Below, piece after piece: positions 1 to 7,503 of a DNA stretch of 22,633 bases. Each line of letters starts with the position of its first letter. Position 1 is the first letter of the stretch. The DNA lies in NCBI GenBank assembly GCA_017828835.1, contig JAGAEK010000103.1:1-22633 (forward strand). Reading direction: 5' to 3'. Source of the stretch: Oscillospiraceae bacterium (lineage in GTDB: Bacteria > Bacillota > Clostridia > Oscillospirales > Ruminococcaceae). Below the pieces are notes generated by a model, which was given only the letters and a program-made list of their open reading frames with translations, was not told the origin of the DNA and did not search any database. The translations under genes and the position numbers were made by a program.

Positions 1-336
1 GCCGCCGACGTTTGAATGTCCGCAGGTGGTGAGAAGTCCGGCGAAAAAGTTTCTGAGCCAGCCGGCACCCTCGGCTTCATAATTTGCGGCGGAAGAAAGT
101 CCGTTTTTGGTAACGTAGCAAATGGGGACGCCTTTATAGGAAGCGGAGCAGATATCCATATTTCTGTCGGGCAAAACGGTAAATTTGAGTCCGGTACCGT
201 TGTCAAAATCAAGCGCCTCAACGCCGCGCGCGCGTCCGTCAAAAATAATATTTCGTCTGATCCCGGCAAATTGGGACATATGTCCGCCGTATTTTAAGCT
301 TTCTGTTTTGGTGCGGGGGGGATTATATTCGTTCAT
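1..336 (-). CDS. DUF4432 family (aldose 1-epimerase-like) protein, cut by the left edge
   Basis: The first 112 codons of a gene that continues beyond the window. The ATG at 336 has AGGAG nine bases upstream (346-350). The translation reads MNEYNPPRTK, then FTVLPDRNMDIC around residues 52-63 and FFAGLLTTCGHSNVGG at 97-112. The 'LPDR.MDI' block and the 'F.GLLTTCG..N.G' block are, as I recall the family, typical of DUF4432, a galactose-mutarotase-like fold that binds sugars. Family members are usually about 300-350 residues, so roughly one third is visible. It is divergent from an FGGY sugar kinase across 171 bases, which suggests both act on one carbohydrate. The sugar and reaction cannot be read from the sequence. 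The opposite strand is also open here (16-297) but lacks coding character. Confidence 0.8.
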   Translation of the reverse strand, partial: MNEYNPPRTKTESLKYGGHMSQFAGIRRNIIFDGRARGVEALDFDNGTGLKFTVLPDRNMDICSASYKGVPICYVTKNGLSSAANYEAEGAGWLRNFFAGLLTTCGHSNVGG

Positions 337-368
337 AATAACATTCTCCTTTTCAAAAAACTAATATT

Positions 369-397
369 ATTTTATAACTAGGACAATGATCCGTCAA
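369..397 (-). promoter_or_regulatory. Sigma-A promoter of the DUF4432 gene
   Basis: On the minus strand, TTGACG (392-397) is followed after exactly 17 bases by TAAAAT (369-374). The -10 box lies about 33 bases from the ATG at 336. Good match to the housekeeping consensus. Confidence 0.72.
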
Positions 398-448
398 TAG
401 TTTTAAAAAGCGAGAGTAATGTTATTTTTCGGTATAAAGAAAAAAATA

Positions 449-478
449 TTGGCGAAATAAAGAAAAGTGTGATACACT
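449..478 (+). promoter_or_regulatory. Possible sigma-A promoter of the FGGY kinase operon
   Basis: TTGGCG (449-454), an 18-base spacer and TACACT (473-478), about 30 bases before the kinase start. The match is moderate. It lies back to back with the DUF4432 promoter, so one regulator bound between about 398 and 448 could act on both genes; no clear operator palindrome was seen there. Confidence 0.45.
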
Positions 479-507
479 ATATACAGTAATAGGCTGGGGG
501 GATGTTT

Positions 508-2055
508 ATGTTTGAAAATCATGATCCTGTAATGTTGACGTTTGACTGCGGAACACAGAGCATCAGAGCGCTGTTGTTCACCGCTGAGGGAAATATAATC
601 GATAAAGAAAAGATAGTGTTTGAGCCTACTTATTTTTCAAAAAAACCGGGTTGGGCTGAACAGGAGCCGGAGTTTTATTTTGACAAACTTTGCGAGGCGT
701 CGATGACGCTGAAAGAACGGAACGCGGAAGTTTGGGAAAATATCATCGCCGTTACGATCACGACGTTCAGAGATTCCTTCGTAAATCTCGATAAGGATGG
801 CAACGTGCTGCGTCCGGTATTTCTTTGGCTGGATCAGCGTACGGCGAGATGCGAAGAGCCGATACCGGTAACGAGCGCGATGTGTTTTGCGGCGCTCGGA
901 ATGAACGACGTGATAAATTCGTCGAGAAAAGCGTCGCGTTCGAACTGGATAAGAGAAAACGAGCCGGAGATATGGGAAAAAACGGACAAATTTCTTATGC
1001 TGTCGGGATATTTGATATATAAACTTACTGGAAATTTCGCGGATTCGAACGCATCGCAGGCGGGACACGTTCCGTTTGATTATAAAAATAAAAAGTGGAT
1101 GGGAAAAAGCAACGTCAAATACTGTATTTTCAACATAGAAAGAAGTATGCTTCCGGATCTTGTGGAACCGGGAGACGAGCTCGGAAAGATAACTAAAGAA
1201 GCCGCGGAAAAGAGCGGTATAAAAGAAGGGCTGCCGCTTATTGCGAGCGGGTCGGATAAGAGCTGCGAAACTTTGGGTGGCGGTGCCATATATAAAAATA
1301 TGGCGAATCTCAGCTACGGCTCGGCGGCGTCGATGCAGATAACGACGGAAAGATACGTTGAACCGCAGCCGTTTTTACCGGCGTATCCTGCGGTTTTTCC
1401 GGATCATTATAACCCTGAGATACAGGTGTATCGCGGATATTGGATGATCACGTGGTTTTTGAATGAGTTTGCAAAAGAGGAGCGTATAATCGCATCGGAG
1501 AAGAACGTGTCTCCGGAGGAAATAGTGAACAAATTGCTTCTTGAAACGCCTCCCGGATGCGACGGATTGATACTCCAGCCGTATTGGGGACCGGGGCTTG
1601 AAAATCCCGAGGCAAAGGGATCTGTTATCGGATTTTCGGACGTGCACACCCGCTCTCATTTTTACAGAGCGATAATCGAGGGCGTCGGCTACGCGTTGTT
1701 GGACGGGCTGGAATCAGTGTCGAAGAGAGCAAAACAGAATATAGATATAATAACGGTATCAGGCGGCGGTTCTCAAAGCGACGTTATATGCGGTATGACT
1801 GCGGACATTTTCGGAAGAAGCGTCAGAAGAGTGCAGACCTACGAAACGTCGGGACTCGGTTCGAGTATTGCGGGATTTGTCGGAATGAAGGTTTTCAGCG
1901 ACTTTGATTCAGCGATAAAATCGATGGTCAGAGTCAGGGATACTTTTGAGCCGAGAAGAGAAAACGCTGAAAAATACCGTGAAATATTCGATAAAATATA
2001 TAAGAAAATATACCCTTGCCTCAAGGGATTATATAAGGAAATGAGAAAAATATAA
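508..2055 (+). CDS. FGGY-family carbohydrate kinase (xylulokinase-like)
   Basis: ATP-dependent sugar kinase of the xylulokinase/glycerol kinase superfamily, about 515 residues, a normal length. Counting from the ATG at 502, the N-terminal phosphate-binding motif DCGTQSIR is at 15-22, WLDQRT at 109-114, the GSDKSCETLGGG segment carries the expected catalytic Asp at about 252, and the C-terminal GGGSQSDVICGMTADIFG at 421-438 matches the family's second signature. Two ATGs compete. The one at 502 directly abuts the GGGGGG ribosome binding site (496-501), whereas the one at 508 has six bases of spacing, so 508 is preferred. The stop overlaps the next start by one base (TAATG), implying coupled translation. 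The divergent DUF4432 gene supports a sugar role. The substrate is unknown. Confidence 0.9.
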   Translation: MFENHDPVMLTFDCGTQSIRALLFTAEGNIIDKEKIVFEPTYFSKKPGWAEQEPEFYFDKLCEASMTLKERNAEVWENIIAVTITTFRDSFVNLDKDGNVLRPVFLWLDQRTARCEEPIPVTSAMCFAALGMNDVINSSRKASRSNWIRENEPEIWEKTDKFLMLSGYLIYKLTGNFADSNASQAGHVPFDYKNKKWMGKSNVKYCIFNIERSMLPDLVEPGDELGKITKEAAEKSGIKEGLPLIASGSDKSCETLGGGAIYKNMANLSYGSAASMQITTERYVEPQPFLPAYPAVFPDHYNPEIQVYRGYWMITWFLNEFAKEERIIASEKNVSPEEIVNKLLLETPPGCDGLILQPYWGPGLENPEAKGSVIGFSDVHTRSHFYRAIIEGVGYALLDGLESVSKRAKQNIDIITVSGGGSQSDVICGMTADIFGRSVRRVQTYETSGLGSSIAGFVGMKVFSDFDSAIKSMVRVRDTFEPRRENAEKYREIFDKIYKKIYPCLKGLYKEMRKI

Positions 2056-2735
2056 TGAGTGAGATCGAAAGACGGATAAAAGAGAAATTACTTGCGGAAG
2101 GTGCGTGCGACGTCGGGTTCGGGTATGACGATAACGGTGTTGCGGGGTTGAAAAATATACTGTCGATAGCGGTAAAGCTGTCGGACGCGGTTATTGACGA
2201 GATATCAGACGCGCCGACTTACACTTACTTTCATCATTACAGGACCGTCAACGCCGCAATAGACAGATTGCTGCTTTCGGCGGGTACGGAGATTGAGAGA
2301 GCGGGATACAGATATATTCCTGTAGCGGCGTCTCAAAGTATCAGCAACGGAGAAAACGGCTACGACGGAAGATATTCTCATAAGAAAGCGGCGTACCTTT
2401 CGGGACTCGGGATCATAGGCAAAAACAATTTGTTTTTGCATCGGAAATACGGCGCGAGGGTGAGACTCGGAACCCTGTTTACCGATTGCTGTTTTGAACC
2501 TGCGGCACCGATAACCGAAGACTTTTGCAGCGGATGCAATAAATGTGTCGACAGTTGTCCTGCGAAAGCTTTTTCGGGAAAATCAAGAGAAGGACTTTTC
2601 GAAGGCGTGGTTTTCGATCCTGAAAAATGCAGTAATTATATGAAAAAAGAATTTCAGAAGATAGGAAGAGGAGCCGTATGCGGAATATGTATGCGGGTTT
2701 GCGAATACGGTAAAACCGGAGGAGCCGTCAAATGA
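2055..2735 (+). CDS. Short QueG-like double [4Fe-4S] cluster protein
   Basis: A 226-residue protein related to epoxyqueuosine reductase-type proteins. The segment at 108-145 (SHKKAAYLSGLG, IGKNNL, RVRLGTLFTD) resembles the QueG catalytic-domain core, and the C-terminal third holds two cluster-binding sets: C158, C161, C164, C168 followed by Pro, and C192, C209, C212, C216. True QueG is usually over 300 residues, often with C-terminal HEAT-like repeats, and has an acidic catalytic segment upstream of the GLG.IGKN motif. Here that segment reads GRYSHKKAAYLSG and the C-terminal extension is missing, so queuosine reductase activity is doubtful. It starts in the stop codon of the sugar kinase and ends at a terminator hairpin. 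Electron transfer or cofactor reduction is an inference; the physiological role is unknown. Confidence 0.8.
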   Translation: MSEIERRIKEKLLAEGACDVGFGYDDNGVAGLKNILSIAVKLSDAVIDEISDAPTYTYFHHYRTVNAAIDRLLLSAGTEIERAGYRYIPVAASQSISNGENGYDGRYSHKKAAYLSGLGIIGKNNLFLHRKYGARVRLGTLFTDCCFEPAAPITEDFCSGCNKCVDSCPAKAFSGKSREGLFEGVVFDPEKCSNYMKKEFQKIGRGAVCGICMRVCEYGKTGGAVK

Positions 2736-2747
2736 CGGCTCCTTTTA
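2721..2747 (+). terminator. Rho-independent terminator of the kinase/iron-sulfur operon
   Basis: A perfect 9-bp stem, GGAGCCGTC (2721-2729) with GACGGCTCC (2734-2742), a four-base loop and then TTTTATTAT. The stop codon of the iron-sulfur protein gene (2733-2735) lies at the loop/stem junction, so the terminator encodes the last codons. Confidence 0.85.
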
Positions 2748-2771
2748 TTATACAGCGGTTTTAAATATTGG

Positions 2772-3506
2772 TCATTCGGTTATTTTTTTGGTAGGGTCTA
2801 TCCATTTTCCGGATTTTATCATTTCAAAGTGCAAATGAGAATCCATAGCGAGTTCAGCGGAATTCGACTCTCCGACGTAGCCGATAAGAGCGCCTCCGAC
2901 AACGGATTCACTCTCAGCAACACAAATATCGTCCGACAGACCGTAATATCTGCTCACAATACCGTCGGAATGTGTGATCTCAACGGCGTTACCCCAAAGC
3001 GTATCGTTAAAAACTCTTGAAACGGTACCGGCGGCGCAGGAATATACCTTTTCTCCGACGGCGGATTTTATGTCGATCCCGTTATGGGTACGCCATTCGT
3101 TGAGAGTATAGTTCTTCACGAGTTCGCCGTTACTGAAACAGGTTATGATTTCTCCGGATACCGGAAGGGTATAGACGGGGGTGGTTTGGGAGGGTACGAA
3201 CGGAGCTGAATTTTCAGAGTTTTGAACTTCCGGGGCACTGTATTGAGAGACTTGAGAACTTTCCGAAGCTTTTGAATTTTCCGTATTTGAAGTACGCGGA
3301 AGGTTTGAAACTTCTCCTCCGACAGGCGTTTCAGATTGAGAATATTGGATATCGGACGACGAAGAGCCTGAGGAAAGAGAACCGATAGTGTTATTTACCG
3401 AGGTCCAGGCGGCTATACCCGCTCCGGCGATACAAAAAGCAAGTACGGCATAAAATCCTTTTCCGAGTATAAAACTGATGAATTTATTTTTTTTAGGTGT
3501 CAGCAT
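2772..3506 (-). CDS. spoIIQ: SpoIIQ-like M23 family metallopeptidase, membrane anchored
   Basis: A 244-residue protein. A short basic N-terminus is followed by one membrane segment (about 16-36), a Ser/Asn/Glu-rich linker (40-108), and a LytM/M23 domain (about 112-240). The zinc ligands are present: H141 and D145 in WRTHNGID, and H226 in HLHFE (224-228, with H224 the usual catalytic partner). The TLNEWRTHNGID segment resembles clostridial SpoIIQ, which acts in the forespore membrane with SpoIIIAH during engulfment. Bacillus SpoIIQ lacks a zinc ligand, whereas this protein keeps the full set and so may cleave peptidoglycan. The start is ATG 3506 with AAAGGAAG upstream. A longer open frame reaching back to 3647 crosses the neighbouring terminator and is rejected. 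It could instead be another M23 endopeptidase; the gene name is an inference. Confidence 0.75.
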   Translation of the reverse strand: MLTPKKNKFISFILGKGFYAVLAFCIAGAGIAAWTSVNNTIGSLSSGSSSSDIQYSQSETPVGGEVSNLPRTSNTENSKASESSQVSQYSAPEVQNSENSAPFVPSQTTPVYTLPVSGEIITCFSNGELVKNYTLNEWRTHNGIDIKSAVGEKVYSCAAGTVSRVFNDTLWGNAVEITHSDGIVSRYYGLSDDICVAESESVVGGALIGYVGESNSAELAMDSHLHFEMIKSGKWIDPTKKITE

Positions 3507-3550
3507 AGAAATCTTCCTTTCTTTGTTTATAAAAAACGATCTTTTACAGA

Positions 3551-3580
3551 TATTTTGCTCAAAGAACGGAAGATTTATAC
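3551..3580 (-). promoter_or_regulatory. Candidate forespore (sigma-F/G-type) promoter of the SpoIIQ-like gene
   Basis: On the minus strand GTATA (3576-3580) is followed after 17 bases by GCAAAATA (3551-3558), about 45 bases before the ATG. GTATA is the typical -35 of sigma-F/sigma-G promoters and the -10 loosely fits. No good sigma-A promoter was seen in the same gap. Weak evidence, given mainly because of the gene's likely role. Confidence 0.3.
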
Positions 3581-3610
3581 GGACGATAAAATATACATTT
3601 TGAAAATAAT

Positions 3611-3650
3611 AAAAAAATGCCGGGAAAGCAGGATACTTCCCCGGCATTTT
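3611..3650 (-). terminator. Terminator closing the eight-gene fhs-to-CDF operon
   Basis: A 15-bp stem (3614-3628 with 3636-3650) holding one mismatch, a seven-base loop and a run of seven T on the minus strand, beginning 11 bases after the stop of the cation transporter gene. Confidence 0.88.
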
Positions 3651-3661
3651 AAATTGAAAGC

Positions 3662-4828
3662 TCAGACAAACGTGTGTTCGGCGTGAGCTACGGCAAAATA
3701 ATTGCCGTCAAGCTCTCTGACTTTACAGTAAACTTCTTCAGTGATTTCCTTAGTAGTCAGTCTGAATTTATGAGGGACGGAGATATCGAAGATAAGATTT
3801 GTGTGCGTAGGACCGAAAACGACTCTGAAGTCGTGAATCGAGAGCTGGGGATCGATATTTTTGACTATATCGGTAACCTTTTCGCGCAATTCCAAGGTCA
3901 AAGGATTGTCGGTATCGATAGGATCCATGTGTATCGTTGCGATACAGTCGAATTTTTTTTGCAGTTCCATCTCGATAAGATCGATGGTATCGTGGATATC
4001 GAGAATATTGTGAGAACTGTCGACTTCCGCATGAAGCGAGATCAGCGATCTGCCGGGACCGTAATTATGGACGATCAGGTCGTGGATACCGACTACCTCG
4101 GAGTGGCCAAGCACACATTTTTTAATTTCTTCAACAAGTTCCGTATCGGGACGCTGTCCCAATAGGGGACTCAGACTTTCTTTCACCGAGGAGAATCCGG
4201 TATATAAAATAAACAGAGCGACAATGATACCGATATATCCGTCGATATGGAGATTTGCATACCGTGAAAGCAGCGCACCGACGAGAGTAACGAACGTCGA
4301 AATGCAGTCCGTTATACTGTCGGACGCGACTGCCGTCATGACCGGTGAAGAAATTCGCTTACCTAAGTTTTTGTTAAAAAAGCCTATCCAGAGCTTCACC
4401 AAGATCGAAGCGATAAGAATGATTATTATAATTAAGCTGAAATCGGTGGCTTGAGGCGAAATTACCCGCTGCAAAGATGATTTACCAAGCTCGAATCCCA
4501 TCAAAATAATCAGAAAAGACACTATGAGTCCGGAAACGTACTCGATACGTCCGTGTCCGAAGGGATGCGAAAGATCGGCGGGGCGTCCCGCAAGTTTAAA
4601 ACCGATGAGCGTTACGACGGACGATCCGGCGTCGGAAAGGTTGTTGAACGCATCGGCAAGGATAGAAACGGAACCCGAAAGCAAAGATGCGACAAGTTTT
4701 CCGCAGAACAACAAAACGTTCAGAAAAATTCCTACCAATCCTCCGAGCATTCCGTATTGCTGACGCACTTTCGGGTCGTTTATCTTATCGCTGTTTTTGA
4801 TGAAAATTTTAACAAGAAGAGAAGTCAA
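3662..4828 (-). CDS. Cation diffusion facilitator (CDF) metal exporter
   Basis: A 388-residue member of the CDF/COG0053 family, which exports divalent metals (Zn, Fe, Mn, Co) from the cytoplasm in exchange for protons. Six membrane segments fill about residues 28-215. The metal-site positions are D59 and N63 in ILADAFNNLSDAGSS on TM2 and D170 and D174 in ASDSITD on TM5, and the C-terminal domain (about 228-388) has His-rich stretches such as HDLIVHNYG. The metal cannot be assigned. The start is TTG at 4828, with GAGG (4837-4840) exactly eight bases upstream. An ATG five bases further upstream (4833) is out of frame and stops after two codons. It is the last gene of the fhs operon, 18 bases after the CoA-transferase. 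Confidence 0.92.
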   Translation of the reverse strand: MTSLLVKIFIKNSDKINDPKVRQQYGMLGGLVGIFLNVLLFCGKLVASLLSGSVSILADAFNNLSDAGSSVVTLIGFKLAGRPADLSHPFGHGRIEYVSGLIVSFLIILMGFELGKSSLQRVISPQATDFSLIIIIILIASILVKLWIGFFNKNLGKRISSPVMTAVASDSITDCISTFVTLVGALLSRYANLHIDGYIGIIVALFILYTGFSSVKESLSPLLGQRPDTELVEEIKKCVLGHSEVVGIHDLIVHNYGPGRSLISLHAEVDSSHNILDIHDTIDLIEMELQKKFDCIATIHMDPIDTDNPLTLELREKVTDIVKNIDPQLSIHDFRVVFGPTHTNLIFDISVPHKFRLTTKEITEEVYCKVRELDGNYFAVAHAEHTFV

Positions 4829-4846
4829 ATCATTCGCCTCTTAAAA

Positions 4847-6400
4847 TCAGAAGTTTTTGGCGAGTCCCATCAACTCAGGAGTAAAGATCGAGAGATCCAT
4901 AAGTTTGAGATGTTTGGATACTATCGGAGCAAAATCCATTTGACCGAGAATATCGCGTTCAAGGTCGATTCCGGGAGCTATTTCAGTCAGGAGAAGACCT
5001 TTGTCGACAAGTTCGAATACTGCGCGTTCCGTTACGTAAAGGACCTTTTGGTTAACGGAGAGAGCATGTTTTCCGGAGAAAGATATCTGTTCGACGGAAG
5101 GAACGAATTTCTTGACTCTTCCTTCGTTGAGTATCTCGAGTTTACCGTCTTTGATCTCGATTTTGAGTCCGCCCGCGGTAAACGTTCCGCAGTAGCATAC
5201 CTGCTTTGCATTTTGGGTTATCTCGATAAATCCGCCGCAGCCTGCGACTTTTCCGTTGAATTTACTTACGTTGATGTTTCCGTATTGATCGCACTGAGCA
5301 AGGCCGAGGAAAGCGTAATCGATTCCGCCGCCGAGATAGAAATCAAACTGCGCGGACTGATCGAGTATGGCCTCGGGGTTCATCGAAGCGCCGAAACTGA
5401 GTCCGGATTGAGGAACGCCGCCTACGGGACCCGATTCGACGGTAAGAGTGAGTTTATCGGAGAAACCTTCTTCATTGGCGATTTTTGCAACGCCTTCCGC
5501 CATTCCGATACCGAGATTGATGACGGTGTTGGGTTTCAGTTCCATAGCGCATCGGCGGCAGATGATCTTGCGTTCGTCGAACTTCATGGGTGCGCTTAAC
5601 GCCGACGGGAATTTCGCTTCGCCGCAGTATGAAGGATTATATTGCTCGCCGAACGTCTGCATATGGCGGTCCGGAGTTGAAACGACGACGTAGTCGACGC
5701 AGATACCGGGAATCTCGACGAGTCTCGGATCGAGCGAGCCGTATTTAACAACGTTTTCGACCTGTACTATAACGATACCGTCGCAAGCCTTAGCTGCGCG
5801 TGCAAGAGCGCCGGCGGCAAGTTTTGAAACTTCTTTTTGAAGAGTAACGTTACCTTTTTCATCGGCGTAAGTTCCGCGAATAAGAGCCACGTTTACGGGG
5901 AAAGGACGGTATCTGAGATATTCTTCTCCGTCGATAGTCATAACGTCGATAATGTCTTCGGTCGTTTTTGAATTGAGTTTTCCGCCTTCAATTCTGGGAT
6001 CAACGAAGGTACCCAAACCGGCTGTCGTAATAGTACCGGGCTTTTTGGCGGCAATATCACGGAAAAGGTGGCAAATAATGCCCTGAGGGATATTATAAGC
6101 CTCGATTTTATTTTCCATTGCAAGTTTTCCGAGTTTCGGAACGAGATTCCAGTGGCCGCCGATAACTCTTTTAACAAGTCCTTCATAACCGAAGTGGTTG
6201 TTTCCTTTGTCGGCTCCGTCGCCCTGTCCTGCAGCGTAAACGAGAGTAAGATCGCGGGGAAATCCTTCAGCAACAAAGTTTTCTTCGATCGCGTTTGTAA
6301 GAGCTTCAGGGTGCGCGCAGCCTACGAATCCTTCGGTAACGACGGTGTCTCCGTCCTTTATAAGCGCTACGGCTTCGGCAGCTGTAATGATTTTTTTCAT
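4847..6400 (-). CDS. Acyl-CoA:acetate CoA-transferase (propionate CoA-transferase type)
   Basis: A 517-residue fused alpha/beta family I CoA-transferase that moves CoA between acyl-CoA and a free acid such as acetate, propionate, lactate or butyrate. The N-terminal (alpha-like) half includes GDTVVTEGFVGCAHPEAL (17-34); the C-terminal (beta-like) half has NLGIGMAEGVA (295-305) and the catalytic glutamate E322 in TVESGPVGGVPQSG. The length and active-site position match the propionate CoA-transferase/YdiF group. AGGAGG lies eight bases before the ATG at 6400. It sits in a housekeeping operon with fhs at the far end, consistent with fermentation of short-chain acids by an anaerobe. Acid preference is not readable from the sequence. 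Confidence 0.92.
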   Translation of the reverse strand: MKKIITAAEAVALIKDGDTVVTEGFVGCAHPEALTNAIEENFVAEGFPRDLTLVYAAGQGDGADKGNNHFGYEGLVKRVIGGHWNLVPKLGKLAMENKIEAYNIPQGIICHLFRDIAAKKPGTITTAGLGTFVDPRIEGGKLNSKTTEDIIDVMTIDGEEYLRYRPFPVNVALIRGTYADEKGNVTLQKEVSKLAAGALARAAKACDGIVIVQVENVVKYGSLDPRLVEIPGICVDYVVVSTPDRHMQTFGEQYNPSYCGEAKFPSALSAPMKFDERKIICRRCAMELKPNTVINLGIGMAEGVAKIANEEGFSDKLTLTVESGPVGGVPQSGLSFGASMNPEAILDQSAQFDFYLGGGIDYAFLGLAQCDQYGNINVSKFNGKVAGCGGFIEITQNAKQVCYCGTFTAGGLKIEIKDGKLEILNEGRVKKFVPSVEQISFSGKHALSVNQKVLYVTERAVFELVDKGLLLTEIAPGIDLERDILGQMDFAPIVSKHLKLMDLSIFTPELMGLAKNF

Positions 6401-6423
6401 TTCGAGTACCTCCTTGAAATATG

Positions 6424-6843
6424 TTATTTATTATTTTTTCTGAAACTTAAATAATTTTCCAAAATTATCGTTGCGGCGACGGCGTCGATAATTTTTTTGC
6501 GGTTTTTACCTCGAGTATCGGTAACGTTCAAAATATTATGAGCTTCGACCGTCGTACTGCGTTCATCCCAAAGAACGGTCCTGACTCCGGAGATTTCTTC
6601 GAACTTTTGAGCGAGTTCACGGCATTTTTCGGAGCGTTCACCCAACGAGCCGTTCATATTTATCGGGTGGCCCCAGACGACGAGCTCGACGCTGTTTTCT
6701 TTTGCTTTTAAAGAAAGTTTTGACAGCAGGATATCCGTGTCGGGTTCGGAGATGACGCCGAGAGGGCGGGCAAGCATCTCGAATTTGTCGCAGACGGCGA
6801 TACCGGTGCGGGCGTCGCCGTAATCAACAGACATAATTATCAA
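6424..6843 (-). CDS. ruvX: Putative pre-16S rRNA nuclease / Holliday junction resolvase-like protein RuvX (YqgF)
   Basis: A 139-residue YqgF/RuvX RNase H-fold protein, the usual length. Family members process pre-16S rRNA ends and have been linked to recombination. The catalytic acidic residues are in place: D7 in SVDYGDARTGIA, E94 in WDERST and D120 in IIDAVAA. The usual GLP motif reads WGHPINMNGS (58-66), a small deviation. The start is the TTG at 6843: GAGG at 6852-6855 is eight bases away, whereas the ATG at 6834 would be 17 bases away. The ribosome binding site overlaps the stop codon of the upstream phosphatase gene, implying coupling. Confidence 0.93.
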   Translation of the reverse strand: MIIMSVDYGDARTGIAVCDKFEMLARPLGVISEPDTDILLSKLSLKAKENSVELVVWGHPINMNGSLGERSEKCRELAQKFEEISGVRTVLWDERSTTVEAHNILNVTDTRGKNRKKIIDAVAATIILENYLSFRKNNK

Positions 6844-6853
6844 AAAATTCGCC

Positions 6854-7465
6854 TCATTTCAGATGATCGAAATCGTTAAAGCAGACAAGCGACGGAACAA
6901 GGTCGTCGTCGAAGTTCAGAGTGGTGATCGAAGTGTTTTCCGGACATTTTATATCTCTTATATCGGGGAAAACAGAGGGAAGAGCCGCCGAAAGGTATGC
7001 GCGCAAAAATTCTCCGTGAGTTACGACGCAAATTGATTTTCCAACGTTTTCAGCGACGGTTTGGGTTACGGCGTTATAAGCTCTTTTAACGAAATCGTGA
7101 TAATCTTCGCTGCCTTCGACAGAAAATTCAAAAGGAGAAGATGAAAGCAAAGCGTATTCTTCGGCGAAATGTTTTTTTATGAAATTCCAGGGCAGTCCTT
7201 CGAAGATCCCGAAGTTATATTCCATCAGATCGTATTTTGCGGTAATGTCTAAAAACCTTTTTCCGTTCACGGCTTTCGCGGTCTGAAAAGCGCGGGTAAG
7301 AGGACTTGTGTATATTTTGTCTATATGTACGCCGCAGAAGCGTTCGGAAAGCTTATCGAGCTGTCGAATACCTTCCTCGCAAACGCCGATATCCGTCTGT
7401 CCCATACAGCTGCGGTTGAAATTTCCTATCGATTTTGCGTGTCTTACCAAATATAAAACAGTCAT
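6854..7465 (-). CDS. Histidine phosphatase family protein (phosphoglycerate mutase-like)
   Basis: A 203-residue member of the branch 1 histidine phosphatase superfamily. The phospho-acceptor is H9 in LVRHAKS (RHA in place of the usual RHG). Other core residues are R58 in SPLTRAFQTA, E82 in LMEYNFGIFEG and H150 in VVTHGE. The family includes phosphoglycerate mutases, alpha-ribazole phosphatase and broad phosphatases, and I cannot tell which this is; no cobalamin genes are nearby. GGTGA lies about ten bases before the ATG at 7465. It lies in the fhs operon between rpiB (38-base gap) and ruvX (10-base gap). Confidence 0.9.
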   Translation of the reverse strand: MTVLYLVRHAKSIGNFNRSCMGQTDIGVCEEGIRQLDKLSERFCGVHIDKIYTSPLTRAFQTAKAVNGKRFLDITAKYDLMEYNFGIFEGLPWNFIKKHFAEEYALLSSSPFEFSVEGSEDYHDFVKRAYNAVTQTVAENVGKSICVVTHGEFLRAYLSAALPSVFPDIRDIKCPENTSITTLNFDDDLVPSLVCFNDFDHLK

Positions 7466-7503
7466 TGAAGAATGTTCACCTTCATAAAACAGAGCTTGTT
7501 TTT

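Noticed and set aside
16..297. A plus-strand frame of 93 codons at the left edge
   Set aside because: The minus strand encodes a DUF4432 N-terminus with ribosome binding site and promoter; the plus frame has neither.
3507..3647. A 47-residue N-terminal extension of the SpoIIQ-like protein
   Set aside because: It would start inside the terminator of the neighbouring operon and has no ribosome binding site; ATG 3506 has AAAGGAAG and gives the standard N-terminus.
4553..5599. A 348-codon open frame on the plus strand, antisense to the CDF and CoA-transferase genes
   Set aside because: Both genes beneath it have full family motifs; the antisense product has no recognisable domain and no ribosome binding site, and long shadows are expected from the codon use here.
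7465..7486. A seven-codon frame (ATG AAG GTG ...) overlapping the start of the histidine phosphatase gene by ATGA, resembling a leader peptide
   Set aside because: It has no ribosome binding site of its own and contains the Shine-Dalgarno of the phosphatase; probably coincidence.
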